From positions 5,175,001 through 5,239,000 of the forward strand of contig NZ_CP042906.1 of the NCBI RefSeq assembly GCF_008728855.1: DNA of 64,000 bases, read 5' to 3'. This document shows positions 29,775 to 42,734 of the stretch, one piece after another (position 1 is the stretch's first letter; every line of letters begins with the position of its first letter). Under the pieces are notes generated by a model that saw nothing but the letters and a program-made list of their open reading frames with translations, was not told the origin of the DNA and did no database searches. The stretch is from Hypericibacter terrae. Lineage in GTDB: Bacteria > Pseudomonadota > Alphaproteobacteria > Dongiales > Dongiaceae. The translations under genes were made by a program, and so were the position numbers.

Positions 29775-29816
29775 TCGAATCGGGCGTTTTGGCTTGGCGA
29801 GGCACATCTCAGATCA

Positions 29817-29835
29817 TAATATGGATACCATATTA
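29817..29835. promoter_or_regulatory. Operator candidate before the DUF1185 gene
   Basis: TAATATGGATACCATATTA is an inverted repeat (TAATATGG and CCATATTA around ATA) upstream of the DUF1185 gene at 29892. Its right half resembles the GntR-promoter palindrome, which suggests a secondary promoter under the same regulator. Confidence 0.55.
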
Positions 29836-29891
29836 CGGTCGATCCCGGGCGGGTGTCGTCAGGCCCGGCTTTGGCCGTTTTCCAGAAGGAG

Positions 29892-30494
29892 ATGACCGCC
29901 TTGTCCAACCGCGTTCGCAAGCTGGTCCGCTATAGCGAGGACATATTGATCGAGGGCGGCAAGGAGGCCGCGAAGCCGGCGCGCATGGTGGCGGTGGCGG
30001 CCGTGCTGCAAAACCCCTGGGCCGGCCGCGGCTTCGTCGAGAATCTGCGCCCCGAGATCCTGGCGATCGCGCCGGGCTTGGCCCAGATGCTGGTGCGCGA
30101 GCTGCTCGAGGCCTGCGGCGGGGCCGACGCTGTCGAGGCCTATGGCAAGGCGGCCGTGGTGGGGAGCAGCGGCGAGGTCGAGCATGCCTCGGCACTGATC
30201 CACACCCTGCGCTTCGGCAACATCTTCCGCGAGGCCGTCGGCGGCAAATCCTATCTGAGCTTCACCAACAAGCGCGGCGGCCCCGGCTGCGCCATCGCCA
30301 TTCCGATGATGCACAAGCTCGATGAAGGCCTGCGCTCGCATTATCTGACGGTGGAATTCACCATCGGCGACGCGCCTGGCCCCGACGAGATCGTGGTGGC
30401 GCTGGGTGCGGCCACCGGCGGGCGTGCCCATGCGCGCATCGGCAACCGCTATATCGACATGAAAGAAATGGCGGAAGAGGGCAAGGGCGCATGA
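29892..30494 (+). CDS. Amino acid synthesis family protein (DUF1185)
   Basis: The product has 200 residues from ATG 29892, although AAGGAG lies directly against that ATG; a TTG at 29901 with nine-base spacing may be the real start. Family features are the VRKLVRYSEDILIEGGKEA opening, AVLQNPWAGRGFVENL and SGEVEHASALIHTLRFGN. The function is unknown, yet such genes often accompany amide and amine catabolism. It ends overlapping the hydrolase start by four bases (ATGA). Confidence 0.85.
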   Translation: MTALSNRVRKLVRYSEDILIEGGKEAAKPARMVAVAAVLQNPWAGRGFVENLRPEILAIAPGLAQMLVRELLEACGGADAVEAYGKAAVVGSSGEVEHASALIHTLRFGNIFREAVGGKSYLSFTNKRGGPGCAIAIPMMHKLDEGLRSHYLTVEFTIGDAPGPDEIVVALGAATGGRAHARIGNRYIDMKEMAEEGKGA

Positions 30495-31297
30495 CGCTGC
30501 GCGAGGGCAGCCTGCGCGGCACCCGATTTCGCATTACCGGTGAAGGCCCGCCGATCATCCTGATTCATGGCGTGGGCGCCGATCTGGAGATGTGGACGCC
30601 GCTGGCGACCCATCTCGCGCGCCATCGCCGCGTCATTGCCTATGACATGCAGGGCCATGGCGAGAGCGAGAAGCCGGCGGGACCCTATGCGCTGGCGGAT
30701 TTCGTGCGCCAGCTCCGGCGGCTGGCCGAGGATCTGGCGCTCTCCGCCTTCGATCTCCTGGGCTTTTCGATGGGCGGGCTGGTGGCCCAGGGCTTCGCCC
30801 TCGAACATCCCGAGCTCGTGAACCATCTGATCCTGGTCAACACGGTCTATGATCGCAATGCCGAGGAGCGCCGCGCGGTCATGGCGCGCGTCACCGATGC
30901 GAAGTCGGGGGAATATGCCTCGGGCGTGGAAGCCGCGATCGAACGCTGGTTCACCCCCGCCTTCGTCCTCGCCCGGCCGCAGCTGATCGAGCCGGTCCGC
31001 CGGCGCATGATGACCAACGACCAGCCCGCCTATATCGCCGCCTATACCGTCTTCGCCACGGCCGACGCGGAACTCGCGCCGCAGGTCGACCAGATCCAGG
31101 CGCCGACCCTGGTGATCACCGGCATGGAGGATCGGCGCTCGACCGCGGACATGGCAGCCCGCCTGGCCGCGCGGCTGCCCCGCGCCCGGTTGCAGTTGCT
31201 GCCGGGCCAGCGCCATATGACGCCGATCGAGGCGCCGGACCGCATGGCCGATATCGTCGACGAGTTCCTGGACGCCCCGGCGCCGGGCGCCCGATAA
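30491..31297 (+). CDS. Alpha/beta-fold hydrolase
   Basis: The enzyme has 268 residues. The oxyanion HGVG follows the opening strand, the nucleophile elbow is GFSMGG near residue 94, the Asp lies around GMEDRR and the catalytic His in GQRHMTPIE. It resembles 3-oxoadipate enol-lactonase-like hydrolases, though specificity cannot be read. It overlaps DUF1185 by four bases and precedes the aldehyde dehydrogenase by 16. It may cleave an ester or lactone intermediate. Confidence 0.87.
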   Translation: MTLREGSLRGTRFRITGEGPPIILIHGVGADLEMWTPLATHLARHRRVIAYDMQGHGESEKPAGPYALADFVRQLRRLAEDLALSAFDLLGFSMGGLVAQGFALEHPELVNHLILVNTVYDRNAEERRAVMARVTDAKSGEYASGVEAAIERWFTPAFVLARPQLIEPVRRRMMTNDQPAYIAAYTVFATADAELAPQVDQIQAPTLVITGMEDRRSTADMAARLAARLPRARLQLLPGQRHMTPIEAPDRMADIVDEFLDAPAPGAR

Positions 31298-31313
31298 CAG
31301 GGATCGCGAGACC

Positions 31314-32798
31314 ATGACCGAGATCGTCAAATATTCGATGTTCATCGACGGCAAGTGGGTCGAGGCGAAGGACGGCCGCCGGCTCACCAGCATCAACCCG
31401 GCCACGGGCGAGGTCTGGGCCTCGTTCCCGGAAGCGGGCGCCAGCGATGTCGACGACGCGGTCAGGGCCGCGCACCGCGCCATGACGGAAGGCCCCTGGG
31501 CCCGCATGACCGCGACCGAGCGCGGCAAGAAGCTGCGCCGGCTTGCGGATCTGCTGGCCGCACAGGCCGATGCGTTGGCCAAACTCGAGACGACCGACAC
31601 CGGCAAGCTCATCCGCGAGACACGCAGCCAGACGCGCTATACCGCCGAATATCTGAATTATTTCGCCGGCGCCGCCGACAAGCTCGAAGGCACCACGCTT
31701 CCGATCGACAAACCCGATCTCTTTGTCATGACGCTGCGCGAGCCGATTGGCGTCGTGGCCGCCATCGTTCCCTGGAACTCGCAACTCATGTTGACCGCGG
31801 TCAAGCTGGGGCCGGCGCTCGCGACCGGCAATGCGATCGTGATCAAGGCCTCGGAGCATGGGCCGGTGCCGCTGCTGGAGCTCGCGCGCCTCTGCGCCGA
31901 GGCCGAGATTCCGCCGGGCGTGGTCAATGTCATCACCGGGCTGGGCGACCCTTGCGGCCAGGCGCTGACGCGCCATCCGCTGGTGGCCCGAATCGCCTTC
32001 ACCGGCGGCCCTTCGACCGCGCGCCACATCGTCCGCAACAGTGCCGAGAATTTCGGCGTGGTCTCGCTGGAGCTGGGTGGTAAATCCCCGATCCTGGTGT
32101 TCGAGGACGCGGATCTCGACAGCGCCGTCAACAGCATCCTCGCCGGCAATTTCGGCGCCACGGGGCAGAGCTGCGTCGCCGGCAGCCGCGTCTATATCCA
32201 GTCGGAGGTCTTCGACGAGGTCATCGGCCGCGTGGCGGACCGCGCCAAACGCATCCGCGTCGGCAATCCGCTGGACGAGACCAGCGAGATGGGACCGCTG
32301 GCGACCGAGGGCCAGCGCATCAACATCGAACGGGTGGTGGCGGCCTCGGTCAAGGAAGGCGCCACCCTGGTGACGGGGGGCGCGCGTCCGGCGAGCCAGC
32401 CGCGCGGCTGGTTCTACGAGCCGACCATCCTCACCTGCCCCGACCCGGACGTGCCCTCGGCGCGCCAGGAGCTGTTCGGCCCGGTTTTGAGCGCCTTCCG
32501 CTTCAAGGACGAGGCCGCAGCGGTCGCGGCGGCCAACGACACCGAATTCGGCCTCGCGGCCGGCATCTTCACCCGCAACAGCGGCCGCTCCTTGCGCGTC
32601 ATGCGCCAGCTTCGCGCCGGCATCGTCTGGATCAACACCTATCGCGCCAGCTCGCCGCTGGCGCCCTTCGGCGGCTACAAATCGAGCGGCTCGGGCCGCG
32701 AGGCGGGCCAGGATTCGCTGCTCGACTACACGCGGACCAAGACCGTGTGGATCGACACGGCGACCAAGCCGATGGGCGATCCCTTCATTATGCGATGA
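31314..32798 (+). CDS. Aldehyde dehydrogenase family protein
   Basis: NAD(P)-dependent oxidation of an aldehyde to an acid. The 494-residue enzyme is of standard length. Lys178 (VIKASEHGP) belongs to the cofactor pocket, Glu253 (LELGGKSP) and nucleophile Cys287 (GQSCVAGSR) are intact. The C-terminal PFGGYKSSGSGREAG is typical. If the adjacent Rieske enzyme cleaves a carnitine-like C-N bond, the semialdehyde product would be the likely substrate. It lies within the importer operon, just before the ATPase gene. Confidence 0.92.
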   Translation: MTEIVKYSMFIDGKWVEAKDGRRLTSINPATGEVWASFPEAGASDVDDAVRAAHRAMTEGPWARMTATERGKKLRRLADLLAAQADALAKLETTDTGKLIRETRSQTRYTAEYLNYFAGAADKLEGTTLPIDKPDLFVMTLREPIGVVAAIVPWNSQLMLTAVKLGPALATGNAIVIKASEHGPVPLLELARLCAEAEIPPGVVNVITGLGDPCGQALTRHPLVARIAFTGGPSTARHIVRNSAENFGVVSLELGGKSPILVFEDADLDSAVNSILAGNFGATGQSCVAGSRVYIQSEVFDEVIGRVADRAKRIRVGNPLDETSEMGPLATEGQRINIERVVAASVKEGATLVTGGARPASQPRGWFYEPTILTCPDPDVPSARQELFGPVLSAFRFKDEAAAVAAANDTEFGLAAGIFTRNSGRSLRVMRQLRAGIVWINTYRASSPLAPFGGYKSSGSGREAGQDSLLDYTRTKTVWIDTATKPMGDPFIMR

Positions 32799-32814
32799 GC
32801 GGCCGCGGGACAGC

Positions 32815-33966
32815 ATGATGACGGCGTCGGCCCCGGGAATCGTCAGCCTCCGCAACCTGGTCAAGCAGTTCGGCACGACCACGGCCGTGGACGGCATTTC
32901 GCTCGAGGTCGGCGAGGGCGAATTCCTGACCTTCCTGGGATCCTCGGGCTCCGGCAAGACCACGACGCTCTTCATCGTCGCCGGCTTCGAGGACGCGACC
33001 AGCGGCGACGTGCTGATCGACGGCCAGTCGGTCCTCGGCGTGCCGCCGCACAAGCGCAATATCGGCATGGTGTTCCAGCGCTACACGCTGTTTCCCCATC
33101 TGAATGTCCATGAGAATGTCGCCTTCCCCCTGTCGGTGCGCCATCGGCCGAAGGCCGAGATCCAGAAGGCGGTCGGCGACGTGCTGCGCCTGGTCCGCCT
33201 CGAAAGCTATGCGGAGCGCAAACCCAGCCAGCTCTCGGGCGGACAGCAGCAGCGCGTGGCGTTGGCCCGCGCGCTGGTCTATCGCCCGCGCTTCCTGCTG
33301 ATGGACGAGCCGCTGGCCGCGCTCGACAAGCGGCTGCGCGAGGAAATCCAGGGTGAAATCCGCCGCATCCATCAGGAAACCGGCGTGACCGTTCTCTATG
33401 TCACGCACGACCAGGAAGAGGCCTTGCGCCTCAGCGATCGCATCGCGGTCTTCAGCCATGGCCGCATCGAACAGGTCGGCACCGGCCTCGATCTCTATCA
33501 CGCGCCCAGCACCGCCTTCGTCGCCGGCTTCATCGGCAACTCGAACTTCATCGCCGGCACCGTCGAGGGCAAGGACGGCGCCGGCACCGCGGTGCGCCTG
33601 CCCGATGGCGGCCGCTGGGTGGTGCGCAAGCCGCAGCCCGCCGGCGCCGGCGCTTCGGTCTCGCTCATGATCCGCCCCGAACGAGTGCGGCTCTGCGCCA
33701 GCGCCCCCGCGGCCGGTTCCGACTGCGCCATCAAGGTCCGCATCCGCGAGATCACCTTCCTCGGCGAGAGCCTGGATTACAGCGTGGTCACCGGCTGGGG
33801 CCAGACGCTGGCGATCCGCGAATCCTTCGGCGGCGCGCCGGTCGTCCCCTTCGAGGTCGGCGCGGAGGCCTATGCCGCCTGGCGCCCCGACGACCTTCAC
33901 CTCTTCGCGTCCCAGAGTCCGCAAGCACCAGCGATCACCCCAGAGAGGGAGCGCCCGTCATCATGA
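32815..33966 (+). CDS. ABC transporter ATP-binding protein (PotA-like)
   Basis: Importer ATPase of 383 residues. Walker A GSSGSGKTT near residue 43, signature LSGGQQQRVALARAL near 138 and Walker B RFLLMDEPLAALD near 165 are intact, with the switch His in VTHDQEEAL. A C-terminal TOBE domain covers about 290-365. It completes the importer with the receptor and two permeases. The start overlaps nothing, and its end overlaps the Rieske start by four bases. Confidence 0.93.
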   Translation: MMTASAPGIVSLRNLVKQFGTTTAVDGISLEVGEGEFLTFLGSSGSGKTTTLFIVAGFEDATSGDVLIDGQSVLGVPPHKRNIGMVFQRYTLFPHLNVHENVAFPLSVRHRPKAEIQKAVGDVLRLVRLESYAERKPSQLSGGQQQRVALARALVYRPRFLLMDEPLAALDKRLREEIQGEIRRIHQETGVTVLYVTHDQEEALRLSDRIAVFSHGRIEQVGTGLDLYHAPSTAFVAGFIGNSNFIAGTVEGKDGAGTAVRLPDGGRWVVRKPQPAGAGASVSLMIRPERVRLCASAPAAGSDCAIKVRIREITFLGESLDYSVVTGWGQTLAIRESFGGAPVVPFEVGAEAYAAWRPDDLHLFASQSPQAPAITPERERPSS

Positions 33967-35129
33967 CCCCCGACACCCGGTCGATGTTCGATCCGAAGTC
34001 CTATTCCAAGGTGATGCGCCCGCCCTTGCAGGCCGAGCCGCTCCCGGGCTGGTGCTACACCAGCGAGGAATTCTATCGGCGCGAGATCGAGCAGGTCTTC
34101 AGCCGCAACTGGATCTGCCTCGGCCGCGAGGACGCCCTGCCGCGGGTCGGCGACTATCGCGCCTTCGAGTTCTGCGGCAAGAAGCTGATCCTGGTGCGGT
34201 CGGCGGAGAACCGGATCAGCCTGCTCGACAATGTCTGCCGCCACCGGGGCACGCTGCTGCTGACGGGGAGCGGCAACACCAACGTCATCCTCTGCCCGTT
34301 CCATCACTGGGGCTACGGCCTGGACGGCGTGCTGCGCGGCGCGCCCGCGATGGAGCAGACCGAGGGCTTCCACAAGAGCGACTACGGCCTGCGGGCCTAC
34401 GAGGTCACGCTCTGGAACGGATTCATCTTCGCGCGCCTGGTTCCCGGCGGGCCCAGCCTCGAGGAGGCGATGGGCGACATGGACGGGCTGGTCGCCACCT
34501 ACAAGATGGGCGACATGACCTGCGCGCGGCAGAAGGTCTTCACCGTCGCCTGCAACTGGAAGCTCTTCATCGAGGTCTTCATGGAGGACTACCACCTCAA
34601 GGCGGTGCATAAGAGCTCGATCGCCGGCACCTATACGGCGCCGGAGCCGCTGGAGCGCCTCAATGGCGATTTCGCCACCATCTTCAATCCGCATCAGGGC
34701 ACCAGCGCGCTGCTCACGGGCGAGCAGCATCTGGCCCTGCCGCCGATCGCGGGGCTGACCGGCAAGGCCGCCGCCGGCACACGCTATCTCTTCTTCTACC
34801 CGAGCTTCGCCTATGCCTGCACGGTCGATTGCATGTGGTTCTTCGAGATCTATCCCGAAGGCCCGTCGCGGACGCGCGTGGCGATGAACATGTGCTTCCC
34901 GCGGTCGACCGTGGCGCGCCAGGATTTCGCCGAGAAGTTCGCCGCCTATGAGCAGCGCTGGGACGTCTCCATGAAGGAGGACCTCGTCGTGCTCGAGCTG
35001 CAGCAGCAGGGGCTGGAGACGGACCAATATTCGCCCGGCCGCCTCTCCCATCTCGAACCCGTCGTCGGCATGTTCGCCAACTGGCTGATCCGACACGCGG
35101 TGGAGATGCCCCGGGATGCGAGGTCGTAA
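33963..35129 (+). CDS. Rieske non-haem iron oxygenase, alpha subunit
   Basis: The enzyme has 388 residues. The Rieske cluster ligands are Cys92 and His94 (CRHRG) and Cys111 and His114 (CPFHHW). The mononuclear iron ligands are His211 and His216 in the YHLKAVH segment. Position 208, three before the first His, bridges to the cluster and is Glu (MEDYH). Glu here is known for quaternary ammonium oxygenases such as CntA and GbcA, while ring-hydroxylating enzymes carry Asp. No reductase gene is seen, so an external one must serve it. It ends the importer operon. Confidence 0.88.
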   Translation: MTPDTRSMFDPKSYSKVMRPPLQAEPLPGWCYTSEEFYRREIEQVFSRNWICLGREDALPRVGDYRAFEFCGKKLILVRSAENRISLLDNVCRHRGTLLLTGSGNTNVILCPFHHWGYGLDGVLRGAPAMEQTEGFHKSDYGLRAYEVTLWNGFIFARLVPGGPSLEEAMGDMDGLVATYKMGDMTCARQKVFTVACNWKLFIEVFMEDYHLKAVHKSSIAGTYTAPEPLERLNGDFATIFNPHQGTSALLTGEQHLALPPIAGLTGKAAAGTRYLFFYPSFAYACTVDCMWFFEIYPEGPSRTRVAMNMCFPRSTVARQDFAEKFAAYEQRWDVSMKEDLVVLELQQQGLETDQYSPGRLSHLEPVVGMFANWLIRHAVEMPRDARS

Positions 35130-35216
35130 CGGGATCGCCCTCTAATGTGATCTCTTCGCTCTGATTCTTAGCTTCGAGCGCGACTCATGATCGATATCGT
35201 CATTCTGTCCTGAAGC

Positions 35217-35345
35217 AACCCCTCCCCCTACCCCTCCCGCAAGGGGAGGGGGCTTGGAGTTTTTTGTAATCCCCTTCCCTTGTCGGGATGTGAATCTTTG
35301 TTTTCTAGCCCCCTCCCCTTGCGGGAGGGGGTAGGGGGAGGGGTT
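35217..35345. repeat. GC-rich long inverted repeat with two GCAA hairpins
   Basis: The left arm at 35217-35254 and right arm at 35307-35345 are nearly perfect reverse complements (one extra G on the right) around a spacer of about 52 bases. Each arm alone also forms a hairpin (CCCCTCCC, GCAA or TTGC, GGGGAGGG). REP-like elements of this type occur after operons in some alphaproteobacteria; here it may end the Rieske transcript. Confidence 0.7.
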
Positions 35346-35456
35346 CTGCGCGATCTCGCCCACATCTGCGCGCAACTTGACACCTGCGCGAGCCCGAAGG
35401 GATAACGGGCTCTGGCTTGGCCGTCCCACCAAGCCCCCACAGCGCGAAGTGTCTCC

Positions 35457-37013
<1,557 letters not shown>

Positions 37014-37037
37014 GCTGCGCCGTCATCGGTCGCGCGA

Positions 37038-37073
37038 GGGCCGGCTTCCGCACGGACGCCGGCCCTTTTCTTT
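37038..37073 (+). terminator. Rho-independent terminator
   Basis: GGGCCGGC (37038-37045) pairs with GCCGGCCC (37058-37065), followed by TTTTCTTT. It lies 25 bases after the ATPase stop. Confidence 0.85.
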
Positions 37074-37448
37074 GCCCGGATATCATTGGCTGACCGACCA
37101 ACGTCGCAACGTGTCAGAGGCAAAGTTGCGTGAGCCGTAGCAGGGCGCGGGTTGAGTAGTTTCCGATGCTACTGTCGCGGCGGCTTCGCTCGTACTGGTT
37201 GCGCATGGTTTCATGATAGGGCGCATGACTTCGTTGGATCGCAGCCAACAGCTATTGCCGATGCCTGTAAGTCGTTTCAGCATCCGCCACCTCCGCGCAC
37301 GGATTGCGGTCCCGAACCGCCCTGCCCCGATCCCTGCCTCCTAGTCGGCCCAGCGCGAGAAGCGTTCTGCCACCACGCGGGTCTATCCGACGGCGCTGGC
37401 ACCAGCGACGCCGCCGAGCGACCGCCACGGCTTGAGAACAATCACCCC

Positions 37449-39209
37449 ATGATCGACAGAACCCCACCTGCGCCGAACGGAAAGGCCGATGACCTGCCCA
37501 CCAAGGCGCTGACGGGAGTCCCCGGATTCGACGCCCTTACCGACGGCGGCTTGCCGCAAGGCCGCGCGACGTTGCTCGCAGGCAATGCCGGCTCCGGCAA
37601 GACCGTGTTCGCCCTGCAGACCCTGGTCAATGCCGCGCGCGACCGTGGCGAGCCCGGCATCTTCGTCGCGTTCGAGGAAGACTCGAAACGAATCCTGGCC
37701 AATGCCCAGACCTTCGGATGGGATCTGCCGTCATTGCAACGGAAGAAGCTCTTCTTTCTCGACGCGCAACCGGATTACGACACCGTCCTTTCGGGTCAGC
37801 TCGATCTCGGGGGAATGCTCGCCGCCCTCGGCGCCAAGGTCGACGAGATGGGCGCGCGGTGGATCGCCTTCGACGCCATCGACGTCGTGTTCGCGCTGAT
37901 GGGCGACAGCGCACATGTGCGCCGGGAGATCTACCGCCTCAACGATTGGCTCATCGGGCGCGGCCTGACGGCACTCATCAGCGCCAAAGCCAATGCCGGC
38001 GGAGACACGGGGACCCCCCGAATTCTCGATTTCATGCAGTTCATGGTCGATTGCCTGATCATTCTCGGCCACGATCTCGTGGAAGGGACCTCGCAGCGCA
38101 ACCTGCGAATCGTCAAGTTTCGCGGTTCCGCGTTCGAGGAGAACGCCATTCCCTTCCTGATCGGCCCGAGCGGAATCGAGACCGCCTACGCCACCAGAGT
38201 CGCGCGCCCCGCGCTTCCGGCGACCCACGAGCGGGTTTCCAGCGGCATCGAACGGCTCGACGTCATGCTCGGCGGCGGCTTCTTCCGCGGCGGCAGCATC
38301 CTCATGACCGGGGGGCCAGGTACCGCCAAAACGACCTTATGTGGCGCGTTCTCCGAGGCCGCCTGCCAGCGCGGCGAGAAGACGCTGTTCGTCAGTTTCG
38401 ATTCCCGCATCGATGAAATGATTCGCGATCTCGGTTCGGTCGGGATCGGCCTGGACGCTTGGGTCAAGTCCGGGATGTTGCACATGATCTCGGCCCGGGC
38501 CATCAGCGGCAGTGCCGAAACCCATCTCATGCGGATCAGGAACGCCGCGCGGAAGCATGGCGCGCGCTGCGTGGTGATCGACCCCCTGTCCGCCCTGTCC
38601 AAGTTCGGCAATCGCGCCAGTTCGCTCGGCGTTGCGGAACGCCTGATCGACTGGGCCAAGAACGACGGCGTCACCTTGATGTGCACCAGCCTGCCCGACG
38701 AGACGATTCCCAACAACGATGCGACCCCGCTGCAAATTTCGACCATCGCCGACACCTGGATCAATTTGACGTACTTCGCGCGCGGCGGCGAGCGAAACCG
38801 GGCTCTATCCATCTTGAAATCACGGGGCACTGATCACTCCAACCAGGTGCGCGAAATGATTCTGAGTGGCGCCGGCGTGGCGTTGGCCGACGTCTATACG
38901 GCCGATGGCGAGGTGCTCATGGGTACAATGCGCTGGAGCAAGGAGCGCGACGAGCGGTTGTCGAGCGAGCGGGACGCGGCGGACAATCGGCTTCGGCGCC
39001 TCGGCCTGGAGGCGGAAGCCGCCGAGCTCGAAGCGCGCCTGGTGATGCTGAAGCGGGAAATCGTCCTGATCGGGGAGGAGCGAAAGACTCTCGTCAAAGA
39101 GGAGCACGAGCGGATCGACGATCTGGTCAGCAACGAGGTCGAGATGCGGAATCTTCGGGCGGCCAACAGTCCGGAAACGTCGAGCGAAGAATCGCCGGCC
39201 GATGATTGA
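37449..39209 (+). CDS. kaiC: KaiC family clock-like double ATPase
   Basis: The protein has 586 residues and two RecA-like domains. CI carries Walker A GNAGSGKT (45-52) and the catalytic pair Glu76-Glu77 (FEEDSK). CII carries a variant Walker A GGPGTAKTT near 284, and the residues matching the cyanobacterial pair Glu318-Glu319 are Phe317-Asp318. The phosphorylation segment QISTIADT keeps Ser431 and Thr432. The C-terminus has a long charged coiled coil (about 505-570). No KaiA is seen. The start at 37449 lacks a strong ribosome site; longer upstream frames are possible. It overlaps kaiB by eight bases. Confidence 0.92.
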   Translation: MIDRTPPAPNGKADDLPTKALTGVPGFDALTDGGLPQGRATLLAGNAGSGKTVFALQTLVNAARDRGEPGIFVAFEEDSKRILANAQTFGWDLPSLQRKKLFFLDAQPDYDTVLSGQLDLGGMLAALGAKVDEMGARWIAFDAIDVVFALMGDSAHVRREIYRLNDWLIGRGLTALISAKANAGGDTGTPRILDFMQFMVDCLIILGHDLVEGTSQRNLRIVKFRGSAFEENAIPFLIGPSGIETAYATRVARPALPATHERVSSGIERLDVMLGGGFFRGGSILMTGGPGTAKTTLCGAFSEAACQRGEKTLFVSFDSRIDEMIRDLGSVGIGLDAWVKSGMLHMISARAISGSAETHLMRIRNAARKHGARCVVIDPLSALSKFGNRASSLGVAERLIDWAKNDGVTLMCTSLPDETIPNNDATPLQISTIADTWINLTYFARGGERNRALSILKSRGTDHSNQVREMILSGAGVALADVYTADGEVLMGTMRWSKERDERLSSERDAADNRLRRLGLEAEAAELEARLVMLKREIVLIGEERKTLVKEEHERIDDLVSNEVEMRNLRAANSPETSSEESPADD

Positions 39210-39491
39210 CGCCCTCTCCACGGGAAAGTTCAGGCTCTATATCGCAGGCGACGCCCCGAATTCGCGGCGCGCCGTCGCCAACCTGACCGCGTTCTGCAAC
39301 CGATATCTGCCGAACCGCCATCATATCGAGATTGTCGACGTTTTCGAGCATCCGAAACGGGCGCTCGAGGAGGGAATCCTGCTGACGCCCCTGCTCGTCA
39401 TTGCTTCGGCGTCGCCGGCGAAGAGAATCGTCGGCGATCTGACCGATTCCTCCGTCCTGTTGGGCGCGCTCGGTATCGCCGCCGGTGCGTC

Positions 39492-39495
<4 letters not shown>
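39202..39495 (+). CDS. kaiB: KaiB family protein
   Basis: The protein has 97 residues, near full KaiB length. It has the thioredoxin-like fold start (FRLYIAGDAPNSRRAVANL), VDVFEHPKRALEEGILLTPLLV with the cis-Pro-like LTP, and SPAKRIVGDLTD. KaiB binds CI of KaiC during the clock cycle. It lies between kaiC and the hybrid kinase, sharing four bases with the kinase start (GTGA), which implies coupled translation. Confidence 0.93.

Positions 39496-42730
<3,235 letters not shown>

Positions 42731-42734
<4 letters not shown>

Noticed and set aside
27954-29807. Minus-strand frame of about 617 codons across the permease genes
   Set aside because: Its sequence is low-complexity, rich in Asp, Glu, Gln and Arg, as expected opposite membrane helices, and the plus-strand permeases are clear.
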